Assembly: GCF_000972845.2 (NCBI RefSeq)
Contig: NC_040018.1
Span: 2,151,632 to 2,215,631, forward strand
Reading direction: 5' to 3'
From: Larimichthys crocea
Taxonomy: Eukaryota; Chordata; Actinopteri; Sciaenidae
Length of the DNA stretch: 64,000 nt
Shown: positions 11,739-24,670 of the stretch, piece by piece
How the letters are laid out: every line of letters begins with the position of its first letter
Position numbering within the stretch: position 1 is the first letter of the stretch
The notes under the pieces: generated by a model
What the model saw: only the letters and a program-made list of their open reading frames with translations
Databases searched by the model: none
Told to the model about the DNA's origin: nothing
Position numbers and translations under genes: made by a program

Positions 11739-14730
11739 ATGGAGGGAGAGGGGATGGAAGATGAAGGACCTTCGTCCCAGAGTGAACTTCCACATAGTGA
11801 AGGTACCTTGTGATGGTTATAACCTGCTATTACCTGCTGCCTGTGCAATTATTATTGTTATACTAATATTATTATATACTGGGTATTAACAATAACACTA
11901 TCATCTTGCCACTGCACCTTATCTACCTATTTATGTTGTGTCTATCTATGCTGTCTAAATCAATGCAAAGGAAAGGACTCAATAATTGTGTTACGAGAAT
12001 TTTTAAAGAAGAACCCTTGCATAAATAGGACTGGATTCAAAGATGAATTTATTATTCTTGTACTAGAAGGAGCGTTTAACAGTGCAACACACAAGAGGGT
12101 TACAGAGAAAAGGCTCCCTGAGGAGCTCTATCAATAGGTTCTTATACATTGTTCAAAATTGGGCTGTCTCGGACACCTCCCCACTGATAGAGATAACGCC
12201 ATAACATTCCTTTAGTTGGTTACTGCTCAGAAATTAGCACTGTATTTTATATCCACATGGTACTCCCCTAGCCTGTCTCTCCTGTCCTTGCACTACTAAT
12301 TTATAATTATCTCTCCCTGCCAGCCTTAGTAAATCAGAGGCCAACTAAGGGAGGTATGCAAGACATGGTAAAGACAGGACACACACACTATCTATATGAG
12401 TTAAAAACATCTGCACCCCAGTATAATCCTAATTTTTATAACAAATTGGATGAATGAATTGGATGAAAAATGTTTAAAAAATCCAAGCATCAGACGCTAC
12501 AGCACAGATAAGATGGGATAAGATGCACTTTAATGATCCCACACTGGGGAAATTCACCTGTCACTGCAGCTCATATACAAGAAAATATGAAATATATAGA
12601 AGAAAGTCATGAAGTCATGCTGGTGTTAAAGAGTCTGACAGCTGTTGGAATGAAGGACGTGTGCTAGAGCTCCTTCTTACATGGTAGGAGTAGCAGTGTG
12701 TTGCTGAAGGAGCTGATAAGGCCTCCACAGTCACATGCAGGAGTCTAGAGGGCAGATAAGGAGTCAGAGACAAGAGACAGCTCTCAGCAATGTCAACTAG
12801 AAATGTTTGACTTTATGTTAAAATATGCTTAAAAAAATATGTAACTTAAATTTTCTTAAATAAAGTTATTTGTTTAAGAAAATATGAGTACCTCTGAATA
12901 GTCATATCGGCACAAAGTCCACAGAGAAAAGGTCTGTTTTCATTCCAGCTCAGAAATTTACTAGAGGTAATCTGTGAAGTTTTACTTTATAAAATTAGTA
13001 TCAGTATCTGCCTCAAAAATCAGTTTGGCTCTAATTATGATAACAAATTTTATTTTCTTGATTATTTTCGGGTAAAATAATTCAAATACGGGATGGATTT
13101 GTACATTGTCCTCAGTAAATCTTTCAGTCCTAATTTATATCAAAGATGTGACATCGAAACAATGCAGCGTTACATCTCAAGTGTCAGAACAGGAGATGTG
13201 AAAGCTTGCCAAGTTTGTGAGGCTTAAAATTGTCAGCAGAACACCAAAATACAGATGAGAATCGGTTTAATTATGTAAGGGACTTACAGTGGCGTAATAC
13301 TGAATGCTTTACACATTTTCCTCTTTTAAATATCTGACAGATCTCCAGCCGGCAAAACAGGAATCGCTGTGTCTGGAGAGTTCAGCCCCTGAAGAGAATG
13401 TGATTGTGGATAAGAAAGCAGTGGACAAACTCACAGAGGGGTTACTCTCTCACTACCTACCCGATCTACAGAACTCTAAACGAGCCCTGCAGGAGCTCAC
13501 GTGAGTATTTTCCTGCTTTAGTGTTTCATGACAGACAAACCTTTACACACCCGATGGTCACCAGCAGGTTACTGAAATACTTTAGAATACATGTGTGGAT
13601 TGGCTTAGAACAGGAAAATACTTTGATTTGTCCTCTAAATATCAATGATGATCAGAAAAGTAACAGAATAAAAAGATGGTCAAAGCATCTTTGAGCAGTC
13701 AGTTTAGTGATTCAGTCGCAGGTCGTGTTGATGTACACAGACACCACCATGCAGTTGAAAAAATGTTGGCACGGGTAACAGCCTGAACTGGTTTCTTTAA
13801 TGCTGGTCAAACAAGTAAGACAAGATGTTCGTGTCGGACACTTCTGTCTGAATGATTAGCATAAAAAAGCTGCCTTGAGATGTGTAGTGACCTCTCCAGG
13901 CAGATAGAAATCTCTACACTTAACTGTGAGAAACTCTAGGTTAGCAGACTGCTTGCCCTCCTCTCCTCTGGGAGCCGCTACAGGTCGCGGTAAGCTGTTT
14001 CCCATCTGTCACCCTGCTAAACTCTGCACCAGGGTGATACAGGTGACCTTCTGGATAGAAGCTAAACTGCTTTTTTGTTGTCTCAGTACATATACTATGT
14101 GCGAATACATGCAACTTTTCTATCTGTTGACTTGGTGTAGAAACACTAATAATGTTTCGATGATGACATTTTTTATGTCTCCTTCTCTTATTTTTGTCTC
14201 AACCAGACAAAACCAGCTGGTATTGTTAGACACACTGGATCAAGAAGTCACCAAGTTCCGAGAATGTAATACCTTACTGGACCTTAATTCACTGGTAGGT
14301 TTGGACTGAATTATAATCTTCTACATAATCTCTATCTTTTAACTCATGTTGCTCTTGTTTGTACTCAGCTGGAAGTACATCTTAACCCTGTTTGTTCTCC
14401 TCAGTTTACAGAGGCGAAGTTTTACCACAGTAAACTGGTGAACATAAGGAAAGAGATGATTGTGCTCCATGAAAAGACAACCAAACTAAAGGTATCTCAT
14501 CTTAGTCAAGTTTTAACATGGGTGTTAATACAGTTCACACTATTCTCAAAGCTAAGGAAGGGTGCGAATGAATGCATGTATAGTCTGATGAAACTGTTGT
14601 TTTCCTCCAGAAAAGAGCTTTGAAGCTGCAGCAGCAGAAGCAGAAGGAGGCACTCGAGAAGGAGCAGCAACGTGAGAAGGAGCTCGAGAGAGAGAGGCAG
14701 CTTATTGCCAAACCTGCTAAAAGAACGTAG
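11739..14730 (+). CDS. bloc1s6: BLOC-1 subunit 6, pallidin
   Basis: Pallidin is a coiled-coil subunit of BLOC-1, the cytosolic complex needed to build melanosomes and other lysosome-related organelles; it also binds the SNARE syntaxin 13. Coding exons: 11739-11802, 13341-13500, 14207-14294, 14405-14491, 14611-14730, all with GT/AG borders and consistent phases. They give 172 residues, the same length as human pallidin. Conserved blocks are visible: GLLSHYLPDLQ near residues 52-62, QNQLVLLDTLDQE, AKFYHSKLVNIRKEM, LHEKTTKLKKRALKLQQ and the C-terminal PAKRT. The charged EKEQQREKELERER segment continues the coiled coil. The start chosen is the first ATG in exon 11705-11802; the acidic, poorly conserved N-terminus is normal for the family. 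Its head-to-head position with slc30a4 matches human. Confidence 0.95.
11989..12443 (-). mobile_element. Solo LTR with 5 bp target duplication
   Basis: A 455 bp unit begins TGTTACGAGAATTTTT and ends AATTTTTATAACA, so it has TG...CA ends inside inverted TGTTA/TAACA termini. It is flanked on both sides by AATTG (11984-11988 and 12444-12448), a perfect 5 bp target duplication. An AATAAA on the minus strand lies about 60 bases from the left end, suggesting minus orientation. There is no internal retroviral or gag-pol sequence beside it, so it is a solo LTR formed by recombination. Superfamily (Ty3/gypsy-like or ERV) is not determined. It lies in the first coding-gene intron of bloc1s6. Confidence 0.8.
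12508..12765 (-). mobile_element. LINE 3' fragment (Rex1/CR1-like tail)
   Basis: Read on the minus strand it ends in gaatttccccagtgtgggat followed by cattaaagtgc and a TATCCCATCTTATC-type tail, a common fish LINE terminus. The segment around 12660-12745 (gtgttgctgaaggagctg) is also a phrase repeated in fish LINEs. It is decayed, in a bloc1s6 intron. Confidence 0.55.
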
Positions 14731-15998
14731 AAACCCCCGAGTGTGTCTGCTCTGTTAATGGCACATACTGGTGGTTTTGCATGTCTTAGCCTATTTATTA
14801 CATATCAACTATATGTCACATTACTGCTGACCATTTTCCAAAGTGCTTTATTAGACAGTAGAGAATCAGGCAGGCAAAGTGAGGGCGGATGAGATGCAGC
14901 TGACCAGGATCCAAACCACTGACGGTATAAAGAAAGGACAGCATATACATAACGTCACCCGTAGGTTTCTGAAGAGCTGCTTTGAAGCTCAAAAAGACGT
15001 GGATCACCTCTGGTGGACCTGAGACAGGCCGAATGACTCAAACAATCATATTGTAGATCGCTAGAGCCCCTGACACATCCCAGCATTTGTTTTTGCCATC
15101 CAGGCGAGCATCATCAATCCATCACACTGAACGCTAACTCCTACTTTTATTGTTGTCGAACAGGTTTGCTCTGAATTATTACACAATATCGCTCTAGACA
15201 ATAAAAGCAGGCATTTTTACAGTGCTTTATTGCCTGTAGGTTTTTACGTCTCAGCAGGTTTTTAATATACAGAAGTTTATCACCTGTTAGCTATTGAAAA
15301 CGGTTTCTGGAATCAAACGTGCTCTAAGAAATGGGATGAAATTGTAAAAATAAGACTGATAACCTGTCCGTTTGTCTTGTTTCAACACTCTCCCATCTTT
15401 ATATCTACACTGCAGTAGGAAATGAACAACAACAACAACAAGCTAGGAAGTTGAATTTGAAAATGTCTTTATGAAGAGAAATGTCCAGAATTTAAGAAAA
15501 AATCTGTTTAAAAATGCTTTGGAAAATGGGTCACTTATTAATAGACGGCATTTGGGCTAAAACTTGCAAAAACTCTGGTATGATCCTTTTATGTCCGACG
15601 TTGCCAAGATGACCACAAACCAAAGACATGAACTACATCATCAAATGCTGGTACTTCCCACTATCATCCTCTGACGACACACACACAAACTGGAGAAACT
15701 TCCCCGGGAATGGAATAAATAACTCAAAGACACTTCTGCAGCTGCCAGACAATGACTAGAAGGAGAATCAACGTGTCTGCTGTCTTTTGTTAAGATAAAG
15801 TGTTAATCTATGTTGTTGCTCTGTTAGTGTTGAATGTTATAAAAAATGTATGTTGTTTAAAATCAAATAGGTCTGCACTAAACTATTTCTGGGGTCTGTA
15901 TTTTAAGAGAAATGTACCAGACTTTGTCCCCATCATACACAGACCTATGAAGAGGCTTCTATGCACTACTTATGCCTGGAACTGTTTGTACAATTAAT

Positions 15999-16004
15999 AA
16001 TAAA
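15999..16004 (+). terminator. Candidate bloc1s6 poly(A) signal (AATAAA)
   Basis: AATAAA within an AT-rich stretch about 1.27 kb after the bloc1s6 stop; an earlier AATAAA is at 15200-15205. Either could end the transcript. Which is used cannot be seen. Confidence 0.4.
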
Positions 16005-16077
16005 AGCAACACAAACTGGTTTATAGTGAAGTGATATATGTTTATTGGAATGTAAAATGGGAGTCACATCTCCATGT

Positions 16078-16300
16078 ATAGGCGGCCCCTGGTTCAAACC
16101 TTGGTTGGGGCCTTTCTGTGTGCATGTTCTCCCCATGTCTGCATGGGTTCTCTTCCATAGTCCAAAGACATAAGCTTAATAGATTAATTGGTGACTGTAA
16201 ATTGGCCCTAGGTGTGAATGTGAATGTGAAAAGTCAGCTGGGATAGGCTCCATACCCCTGCAACCCCGATGGGGATAAGCAGTTACAGAAAATGGACGTG
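16078..16300 (+). repeat. Teleost retroposon-like repeat, plus copy
   Basis: Contains the sequence phrases ggttcaaaccttggttgggg, catgttctccccatgtctgc, agtccaaagacat, attggtgactgtaaattg, gtgaatgtgaatgtg and cagctgggataggctcca, ending with gataagcagttacagaaaat. This is a very common fish (and amphibian) interspersed repeat. It pairs with an opposite-strand copy beginning 145 bases downstream. Confidence 0.7.
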
Positions 16301-16445
16301 TAGATGTCTAATAACATGGTGTAAGCTTCCTCTTTTCACTCTCACATGCACAATGACTGATGATATAAACTGTATTAAGCATCTCAGTCCACCAGGTGTC
16401 AGCACAGACCAGTATTACTTTCAACATGCTCCATGTAGAGTGCAT

Positions 16446-16715
16446 CCATCCATTTTCTGTAACTGCTTATCGTTATCAGGGGAGCTGGAGCTGAGCCCAA
16501 CTAACATTGAGTGAGAGACGGGGTACACCCTGTACAAGTCACCAGTTCATCACAGGACTAAAACAACCATTCAAATTCACACCTATGGACAATTTAGAGT
16601 CACCAGTTAACCTATTAGGTTTATGTCTTCGGACTGTGGGGGAGAATCCACACAGACACGAACACCACACAGAAAGGGCCCTGTTTGGGGTTCAATCCAA
16701 GAACCTTCTCAAGCT
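16446..16715 (-). repeat. Teleost retroposon-like repeat, minus copy
   Basis: The reverse-strand partner of the 16078 copy: tccattttctgtaactgctt at the left edge, then a caccctgtacaagtcaccag block, gtccgaagacataa-type text and a gggccctgtttggggttcaa block. The two copies form a large imperfect inverted repeat. Confidence 0.7.
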
Positions 16716-18954
16716 GAGTTTCTGCAGGATTTTATTTGTTCGCTTCAACATATCTGCACCAGCTGACACACATCTATAGTCAGAGAGGAGTATCTAATTA
16801 GTGAGTTTTACCTGGCCTGAGTAATCTTTGGTTTTAGTCTGTCTTCCATGCATTGCACACAGTTTAATATATTTAGATACCCCCATTCTCTGCTGGTTTT
16901 TCATTACATCCATCTGTTCAGAGGCCTTGAATATACAGTAAGGTGGCAGAATGAAGCACCAGGACTGATACTGACCCTTATCCTACTTGGCTCCTGTCCA
17001 ATTATCCCTGTCTGTTTCTCCCATAAACCTTGAATTGTCACAGAATTGCTAAACACTAGATATATGTTGTCAATAACAATGACTCTTCTCACACACATTT
17101 TATACCCCCATTGTCACGTAGAAGCTGTACAAACAGGAGTTTGTTGACAGAAAAGTAGGTTACATTCCTTTCTCACCCAACACAAGCACATGTGTCTGTC
17201 CCACCTCCGTCCAAATCACATAAAACTTTAATTTTATACTTACTACTACAGCAGGAAACTAAGTCAAAACCAACATGGCTTGGTCTACACCCGCCCAACC
17301 CCTCTGCAGAAAGTGCACCACAGTGTGGCCGCAAAGGGGTCCAGACTGAAGGAGAGGGGCGACCTGATTCAACACTGATGAAAGACAGGCAGTGCAGTGG
17401 AAACCACATTTTGAATATAGTCTTCAGTACCTGTGCTTTTGTTTGACAGATGATGTCTAAATATGGTGGCTGCATATATGAATGTCGTTTGCATCGTAAT
17501 TGTTAGTTTTCCTAAAAAAATGGAAGAGAGAAAAAGTGGGTCAGTGTGAAGGCCAAAAAAAGGAAGAAAAGTCATATATAAAAGCCCGGTCATATATAAA
17601 AGTTTGGCAGGGGCTCATTGGAGGCAAAGATATCCATAAAAACAAAACAAAGCCTGAAATAACCAGATCCTGCTGATTTATTGCTGATAAATAAAGATCT
17701 GCTTAGGGTCCCAGAAAAGCTTTGGGTCTCCAACCAAAACAATTAATTTAAACTTGGATTTGAGCAAATTTTGGAATAACATCTGACTAAAAATCTTACT
17801 GACTAAGATTTACTGTCATTTTGTTTTCTCTTTGGTGCAGTCGTATTTTACAAACTGAATCAGGATCTGCTCTTAATTAGTTCTACTTTGATTGAACAGG
17901 GCTCTGTTTTTTTCCAGGAGGTGGGGGCGTTAGAGGCTTCAGAGGTAGACAGCTTAGAGGAGCAGTGGTTTCCTCCGAGCGTTTGGTTTTAGCTTGTGTC
18001 TGATTTTAGAAACTTGGCCGTCGGGGAAAACACAAACTCCCCTTTTTGCCAAAGCCACAAGCGAGTCACAGACATGGAGCAGCAGCAACGCATGATGTTG
18101 TAAAGCGGACGGCCTTTCCTGTCTAAGTAAACAGTGATTCAGATGGGTGAGGAGTGGGAGGCTGTGGTCTGCTTCAGACTGGCAGCATCAGGCCTCTCCC
18201 AGACCCACCATAACAGGATATGGTCCTCTGGCCCACACTGAGGATGGTTGCATCATGTTATTATTTCCCTCAGGTTTTACCATTTGGTTGGTGTGGTAGT
18301 ATTCATGCACGCTGTGTACCATGTGAAGAGTTAGACTGAAGGCTCTGGAAAACATATCTCTTTGTGGTGTGTGTTTTTGACCAAAGTGACAGTGAATGAG
18401 GTTACTTTCCCTTCTCAACTGGGTCTTATATAACTCTACATACGCACGTCTGGATAAGTGGGCATGGAGAACATTAGTAATTAGGTTTCTGTGACTCAAC
18501 AGATGGTACACAGTAGATATTTAAGCACAGCAACAGTTTACTATGTAACCACCACATGTTTTCAAAACAATAATTTTAAATTTCAGATTGTATTTAAATC
18601 TTATGCACTGATGAAAAATAAATATATTAAGCCAAGAATAGTTTTTGAGTGTTTACATGTGATGACACTTCTTACTATATTTATTTGACAACCGTATTTA
18701 CAAGTTGCTAAGCAGAGAAATATTTCATATACAAAAACATTTAATCAGCTTACTAAAATATCATGCCCTGTCGTATAATTAAACAACCGATAAGTACAGC
18801 TTCATCTTGACATGACTGGATTAACCTGTTGGAGGCCAAAAGTGAGCAGCTGGGCTGAACTCTGTGCAATGTGTACAGCTTTTCTATGCAGGTAACTGGC
18901 CCTTGGTTTTGCTAAGTGATGATTTGATTAAAAAAATAATAATTTACCACAAGC

Positions 18955-19263
18955 CAGTGGTGGAAGAATATTCTAATCCTTTACTTACTGTAAGTGGAAG
19001 GGCTAATAAAACAATGTAAACTCCAAGTAAAAGTCCTGGATTCAAAATTTTATCTAAAGTACAGAAGTCCAAAAGTATATTTCCCTGGGATATACTAATA
19101 CATGAGTATGTGTGTATAATTTTACTGTTGTAGCTGCAGCTATTTTTGAGTACTTTATATAGTAGTAGTAGTCGTAGTCGTAGATATTTTTATTCCTTGT
19201 GGTCCCCATCCCCCAAGGTAGGTCAGGCCCTTGTGAGGGGTTGTGAGATGATTAATGGGAGAG

Positions 19264-19360
<97 letters not shown>

Positions 19361-19857
19361 AGGCCATAAAAGTCTTTAATAATGGATTGTTTGAACTTAA
19401 ACTTGCACATTTACACACTACCTGGTGAATGACTTATTGTTTGTTATGCACCAAAACACCAAGACAAGTTGTGGTCCCTGTATGTGAAACCAATGCAGCA
19501 ATATCCTGTATAATACAGGTATATATTTCATTGATCCTGCAGGGAAATTGAAGAAAGCACTGTCCTAGCAGAGGATGATTTTGAGCCATCAACCTCTGGG
19601 CTATGGACCCAGCACACTTTCTCTGCACCACTCTGCTTCTGGTAATATGTTGTTATGTCAAATCTTAATCTGGACTATAAATGAAATATTAACGACAGCT
19701 GTTAATAAAATAAATATAGTGGAGTCCAAAGTTTCACTCAGATGTAGTGTGGCAGTCATATAAAGTGTCAGAATATGAGAATACTCAAGTGAAGTACCTG
19801 AAACTTGTACCTAAGAACAGTATTTGAGTGAATGTACTTAGTTACTTTCCATCACTG
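18955..19857. mobile_element. MITE with CAGTGGTGGAAG termini, enlarged by insertions
   Basis: The left end reads cagtggtggaagaatattct and continues atcctttacttactgtaagt; the right end reads tacttagttactttccatca ctg. These are the two ends of a very abundant fish MITE (canonical pattern CAGTGGTGGAAGAAGTACTC...). The element is 903 bp, longer than expected, because it holds a GATA array and LINE-like text around 19441-19560. Flanking bases give only a weak 8 bp duplication, so integrity at the ends is not proved. Confidence 0.65.
19264..19361. repeat. (TCTA)n microsatellite
   Basis: About 24 uninterrupted TCTA (GATA on the other strand) units, inside the MITE at 18955-19857. Confidence 0.98.
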
Positions 19858-20157
19858 ATGAAAGCTGCCATTTGACACATGGCCTCAAAACTATGTTTGA
19901 TTATTGTGCTTTTGTTTATGTATTTGTACAATACCAAGACAGGACCCACCTTTAAGTCTTTACCACCCCAGTTAACATCCCACATTTTAAGTTAAACCAG
20001 TATCAAGCCTGAAGCTTGCATGGGCCGCTGGAGTTTCTAAATAACTTTTTATTTGCTGCTTGTTAATTAGAAATAATCCAATAATGAAATATAGCCTGTG
20101 TTAACACTTTTAAAATGGGCCCTTCTGCAAAACACTTACAATGCTTATGTAACGTTA

Positions 20158-20243
20158 TTTCAGTAAAAACCTTGCCTGCACTGTAAAGTGTGGTATTGTT
20201 AATTTTACTGAAGTAAAGGATCTAAATACTTCTCCCACCACAT
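20158..20243 (-). mobile_element. Truncated copy of the CAGTGGTGGAAG MITE
   Basis: On the minus strand it reads gtggtgggagaagtatttag then atcctttacttcagtaaaat, matching the left end of the 18955 element. Only about 85 bases remain. Confidence 0.6.
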
Positions 20244-21042
20244 ACGTGTTGCAGCAACACCAAGTAAAAATGTGTGCAATTTAAATGTCTAATGCCATGT
20301 ATGGGTTACAGAGCGTCTTGTTGTGTCTGCACTGCGGTGTAATCTCTCCCAAGGCCAGTTCCACTAAAGTGTAAACACAGACAGTGCAGGGTGAACCACA
20401 GTAGGTGAAAAGCTGTCTTCACATCGGCCCCACAGGTGCAGAATTAACCCTGCTCAGCTCACTCTGACACAGGTCCGGCTTTAGAGGATCACATTTTGAA
20501 AACAACCCCCTCACAACAAGTCTAATCGTCACAAAAGGTTTTATGGCACGGATGGCTGGTTTCATGGGCTCCTCTTAGACTGTAGTAAAAGCGGTAAATA
20601 TAGAAACAACTCGTAGACTGGAAAAGGGAGGCTTTGAAGAGCAGCGTAGTTGTGGTGGCGGGAAAGGATGATTTGATTAAATGAATGTGCCCTGTCCTTG
20701 TTGTTTTCTTTGGTTGGGTAACAGAAGAAAACAGGAGGAAGTATGTTAAATGATGCAATGCAAAGACGTGAGCGAGACAAAGAAATTGTTTTCAGACAAG
20801 AGACACCTCTACTGCCAGCATGGTTAGTGGTCCTGGCATGGCCGTGTCCTGTCTGACCTTCGTGAGGTGAAGATATGATAATTCAAACCTTAACTGTATG
20901 GAGTTAGAGGTCTAAAGGAAGGATTTATAGTGTTGTTTATATACTCTATTTGAGTCAACCACAGCAGACTGTTGCTTCCTCTGCTTTTTGGATGCACTGC
21001 ACGGAGAGGTGTGTAAGGAGACAGAGCAGTACCCTTACACCC

Positions 21043-21078
21043 ATGCAGACAGACAGACAGGCAGGCAGGCAGACAGAC
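21043..21078. repeat. (CAGA/CAGG)n short tandem repeat
   Basis: Alternating CAGA and CAGG tetramers in perfect register. Confidence 0.9.
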
Positions 21079-22489
21079 ACCTTCTCACATACACAAACAA
21101 GATCCAGTAAGAGCCAGTACTGCAGCCCACATAGCCTTGTGTGTGGTGGATGTTGTGGTTCAGAAAAATGCAGGGTTTGTTGTAGTCCAGAGGCAGTGCG
21201 GGTGTCAGAAGACGATGTCCTCTATCGCCACGGTGAAATATAATATGTGAGGACAATGAGTTCACAGTAACCTAGTTTCTGTGCAACTTTAGCTCCAGCT
21301 TCTTGAGTTTGACTACACTGATAAAAGCCACTCAAAGGGAAAGTAGAAGAAGTAGAGGCGAGTAAAACACATGCAGCCGTGCTTTAGTACAGTACTTCAT
21401 GTTTTTTTTTTTTTCATGAGAGGCCTCGCCAGCAGCAGTCAGGGTTACATAACTAGACCAACCAACTTGCACATGCTGTGAAGTCACAGCCGTTTTAAAA
21501 TGAGTTAGCCACCCTTTGAGGAAATTAATAGAGTCACTGTGAAGATGCTGAGACATATGAGGGTGTTACCACAGAGAAGACCTGGTCTTGAGAAAAGAAT
21601 CTCACATGAAGAACACAAAAATAACACTTCATGCCTTTGTCCAAGCTAAAGAACTGCACTGTAATCAGATGAGCTGAGATATTTTGATGTTTGTCCTACT
21701 TGATACTAAAGTAAGCTGCAGGAAATTCCCAAGAGGGATAAGATTGTAATGGGATCTCCCACTCACTATCTCTCTCTCTCTCTCTCTGAACTATTCAAAT
21801 ACCTACAACAACCCACAAACTGAAGCTAAATCCAACTTAAGCCTGGGTGGCAGGAAGAACATAATATTCCAGAGTTCAGATGACATAAATCATATTATGC
21901 GGTTGTGTTTAAAGCCAATGAATGACGATACTTGATGTTGTATGAAGCCCAGTAATGACAGGCCACACCGGAAGAGATGGAAGTTCATGCAGATGTGAAC
22001 ATTTATGTGTGTGAGAACGCATGCAACAGGTATGCTGTAATGTATCAGGAAGAAATGAGTGGAGTGAAAACTGAAAAGTCCCTTGAGGTCATCAAAATGC
22101 TTAAATATGACAGTAAAACCTCAGTTATAAACTGTGACTTAAATAACTGAAAAAACATGTTTTTTTATGACAGATGTTCACCGTCTGAAGCACCGATGTG
22201 TCAATCATGCAGTCTGTCTGGAACCAGAGAAACCCAGAAAGAGCTGCTTTGTCCTCTGTAAATAATACAAACGCTGCTCTTCGTCAGACCTCAGTTTGTG
22301 CTGCATGCAGTGTAATATCAACATCTGAGGGCTGTTATATTCCAGCACATTCATGACTGTAAAATGGAAAAATAATTCAATAGATCTAAATATATCATGT
22401 GGTTTGTTAGTTCTGATGACTAGTTGAAAAACCAGAACAGTGATCATTTAAACTATAACTACAATGTATAACACACACACAAGAGCAAA

Positions 22490-22930
22490 AACAGTCATAT
22501 TTCATGTCAAAACCTTGATTTATACAGCATTATAAGAGGGTTTGTACAGAATGAAGTCCTATTTTACAGTAAAACACTAACATTTCATGGCAAGACCTGT
22601 ATTTTATAAGGCATTATGGTATTTTCATGTCAATTATATGGCAAAACGGCATTTCAGTAAATGGTAAAATATGGAATAAAACGACTGAAATCACTCAAAA
22701 ACAGTACTCCTATTTTTCTATGAAAAACTTTTAGTGTAAAAATGACAGTTTTACAGTAAAACACAGTCATATTTTGTGGAAAAAACTTAGATTATACAGC
22801 ATTGTAAGGGTATATATACAAAATAAAGTAGTATTTTAAATGACACAGTTGTACTGTAATATATTATGGCAAAACCTTTATTTTGTATGGCATTATGGTG
22901 TTTTCATATTAATTATATGGCGAAATAGTG
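22490..22930. repeat. Two diverged ~160 bp direct repeats
   Basis: Bases 22492-22650 and 22766-22925 share the same order of phrases: acagtcatattt, ttatacagcatt.taa, a cagta/ctgtaa block, atggcaa(a/g)acct.tattt, ggcattatggt.ttttcat and aattatatggc. The wider region (22440-23100) is rich in TTTACAGTAAAA and TACCGTAAAAT palindromes. The family is unknown. Confidence 0.7.
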
Positions 22931-23841
22931 TTTATTTTGATAAAATAAATGTATTTATACTGTAAACTAAAGAATAAAATGTCAAACGTGAAATCCACTT
23001 TTTACTGTAATATGAGAAAAAGTTATACCGTAAAATTCTGCCAATCACAGCTGCCAGTTGTATCGTAAAAACAACAGTTTCTTTTACCGTCTAAGTGCAA
23101 AGTGGGGGAAAACGACTTCTCACATGTAGGCCAAGAGGGGTTTTTTTTTCACTTTACATACAGCTCTGACCTACTTTCATACATGCCTGTAGTAACGTTA
23201 CATAACATGCACTTTGTCAGTGGAGTGAAAAAGGACAGCATGAAACAGATTTCACTCCTTTAGAAGGGCCTGACACACCCATGACTCGGATAGTTCCAGA
23301 CTTCTATGGTTGATGAATTTAGATTTCATTATATGTGTTGGATGTGTTAAGTTTTTCCATTTCTGGAAAATAAATGTTGTTCTGACACACATTCACATTG
23401 TTAATACATGAGCCTTATATGTTATTATGGCATTGCATTGCATAAGTTGGATGGTTATTCCACTTGTCTTAAACTTACACACGCATGACACATTCCTCCT
23501 ATTACATATTGTGTGTATATAGATGCGTATGTCCCTGAACAACACTGTAACAACACGTTGAGATGTGTTTTGTGCAACCAAAAAGGGTTATGGAGAATCT
23601 AAATCATCTCTACCTGGATTTGACCAAGAATCTCAAAATCTGTTATTGTTTGTGGCTCTGCAAAAAAACCAAACCCAAAACAAAACAAAAACAAAAACAA
23701 AGCTAAACTTTCTGCCTTGAAAAGTTTGGCCCAAGCTAAAAAAAAATGCACCGAGGTATTTTGGTGATACTAAAGTAAGCTGAAGAAAATGCCATAGAAG
23801 GATATGATTATCCTCCTCGTATATTAACATTAAAGACATAT

Positions 23842-23872
<31 letters not shown>

Positions 23873-24670
23873 GCACCAAAAAAAACATGAGAATATATAA
23901 ATACATATGTGACTGCAGTAATGACACATTAATTGCAAGACTTATTTATTGCAGCTGGAGTAAAACATTTCTTAAAATAAATGTCTATGCATGAAGGAAT
24001 AAACCACAACTCTCAAGTCGTTAACACAGAAATAAAAACATTGGCGTGGGGTGGAGTCTTATTGTCCACACAGTTCTTCCCCCACTTGCTCTAAGTGGTG
24101 GTCTGCTTGCATCCAAGTGATCCTACTTTCCTGCCCAAAAATTCTGCACAGCTTGGGCTCCTCTTTCACACAAACAAGACTTGTAATAAAATGTTTATGG
24201 ATCACATGCATTATCTACTGCATGTGTGGAACACCTCTGCCCAATATTATGACACATTTTCTGCATGTAAATCATGTATTGACGTCCACTTATTGACCTG
24301 AGCAGGCGTTCTGAAACTATTTTAAAAAACAGTGACGTTGCTTAGTTCTAAATTTATTCCGGAAGAAACACTTTGTGCGGGTCTGAATTTAGATAAGGGT
24401 TGTGCCGTAAACTTGAGGTCCCACGGTTCAACCTTGTGATTCCACTTATCACTTCACACCAACTGTTGCTTGGGAGCAAGATGGTGAACGTCATCTGTAC
24501 ACAGCACTTAACTGAGCAGCTGCCGAGGACCATTAAGTGTTGAAAACTGCCATTTACAAATGTGGGCGACACACACACACATACAACACTCAGGACACAT
24601 GAAGTTACATTTTGTTTGAGTTTCACTTTGAACCAATAATCACAAGAGCATAGGTTTTAGTAGGAGGTCA

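Larger units (their letters stand above)
16005..24660. other. Repeat-rich intergenic region, no gene recognised
   Basis: Between the convergent bloc1s6 and nmrk2 3' ends. Apart from the repeats listed separately it is AT-rich with only short frames, none resembling a protein family. It also holds a (TC)n run at 21768-21787, a pair of AAGTCATATATAAAAG-like repeats near 17570-17600, and (TG)n(TA)n at about 23841-23870. No RNA gene was recognised. Confidence 0.6.

Noticed and set aside
11538..11813. Longer N-terminus for pallidin starting at 11538
   Set aside because: It reads straight through a donor at 11533 and an acceptor at 11704; family length agrees with the start at 11739.
13926..14309. 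127-codon frame containing a pallidin exon
   Set aside because: Only 14207-14294 is exonic; the upstream part is intron read-through ending in a normal acceptor.
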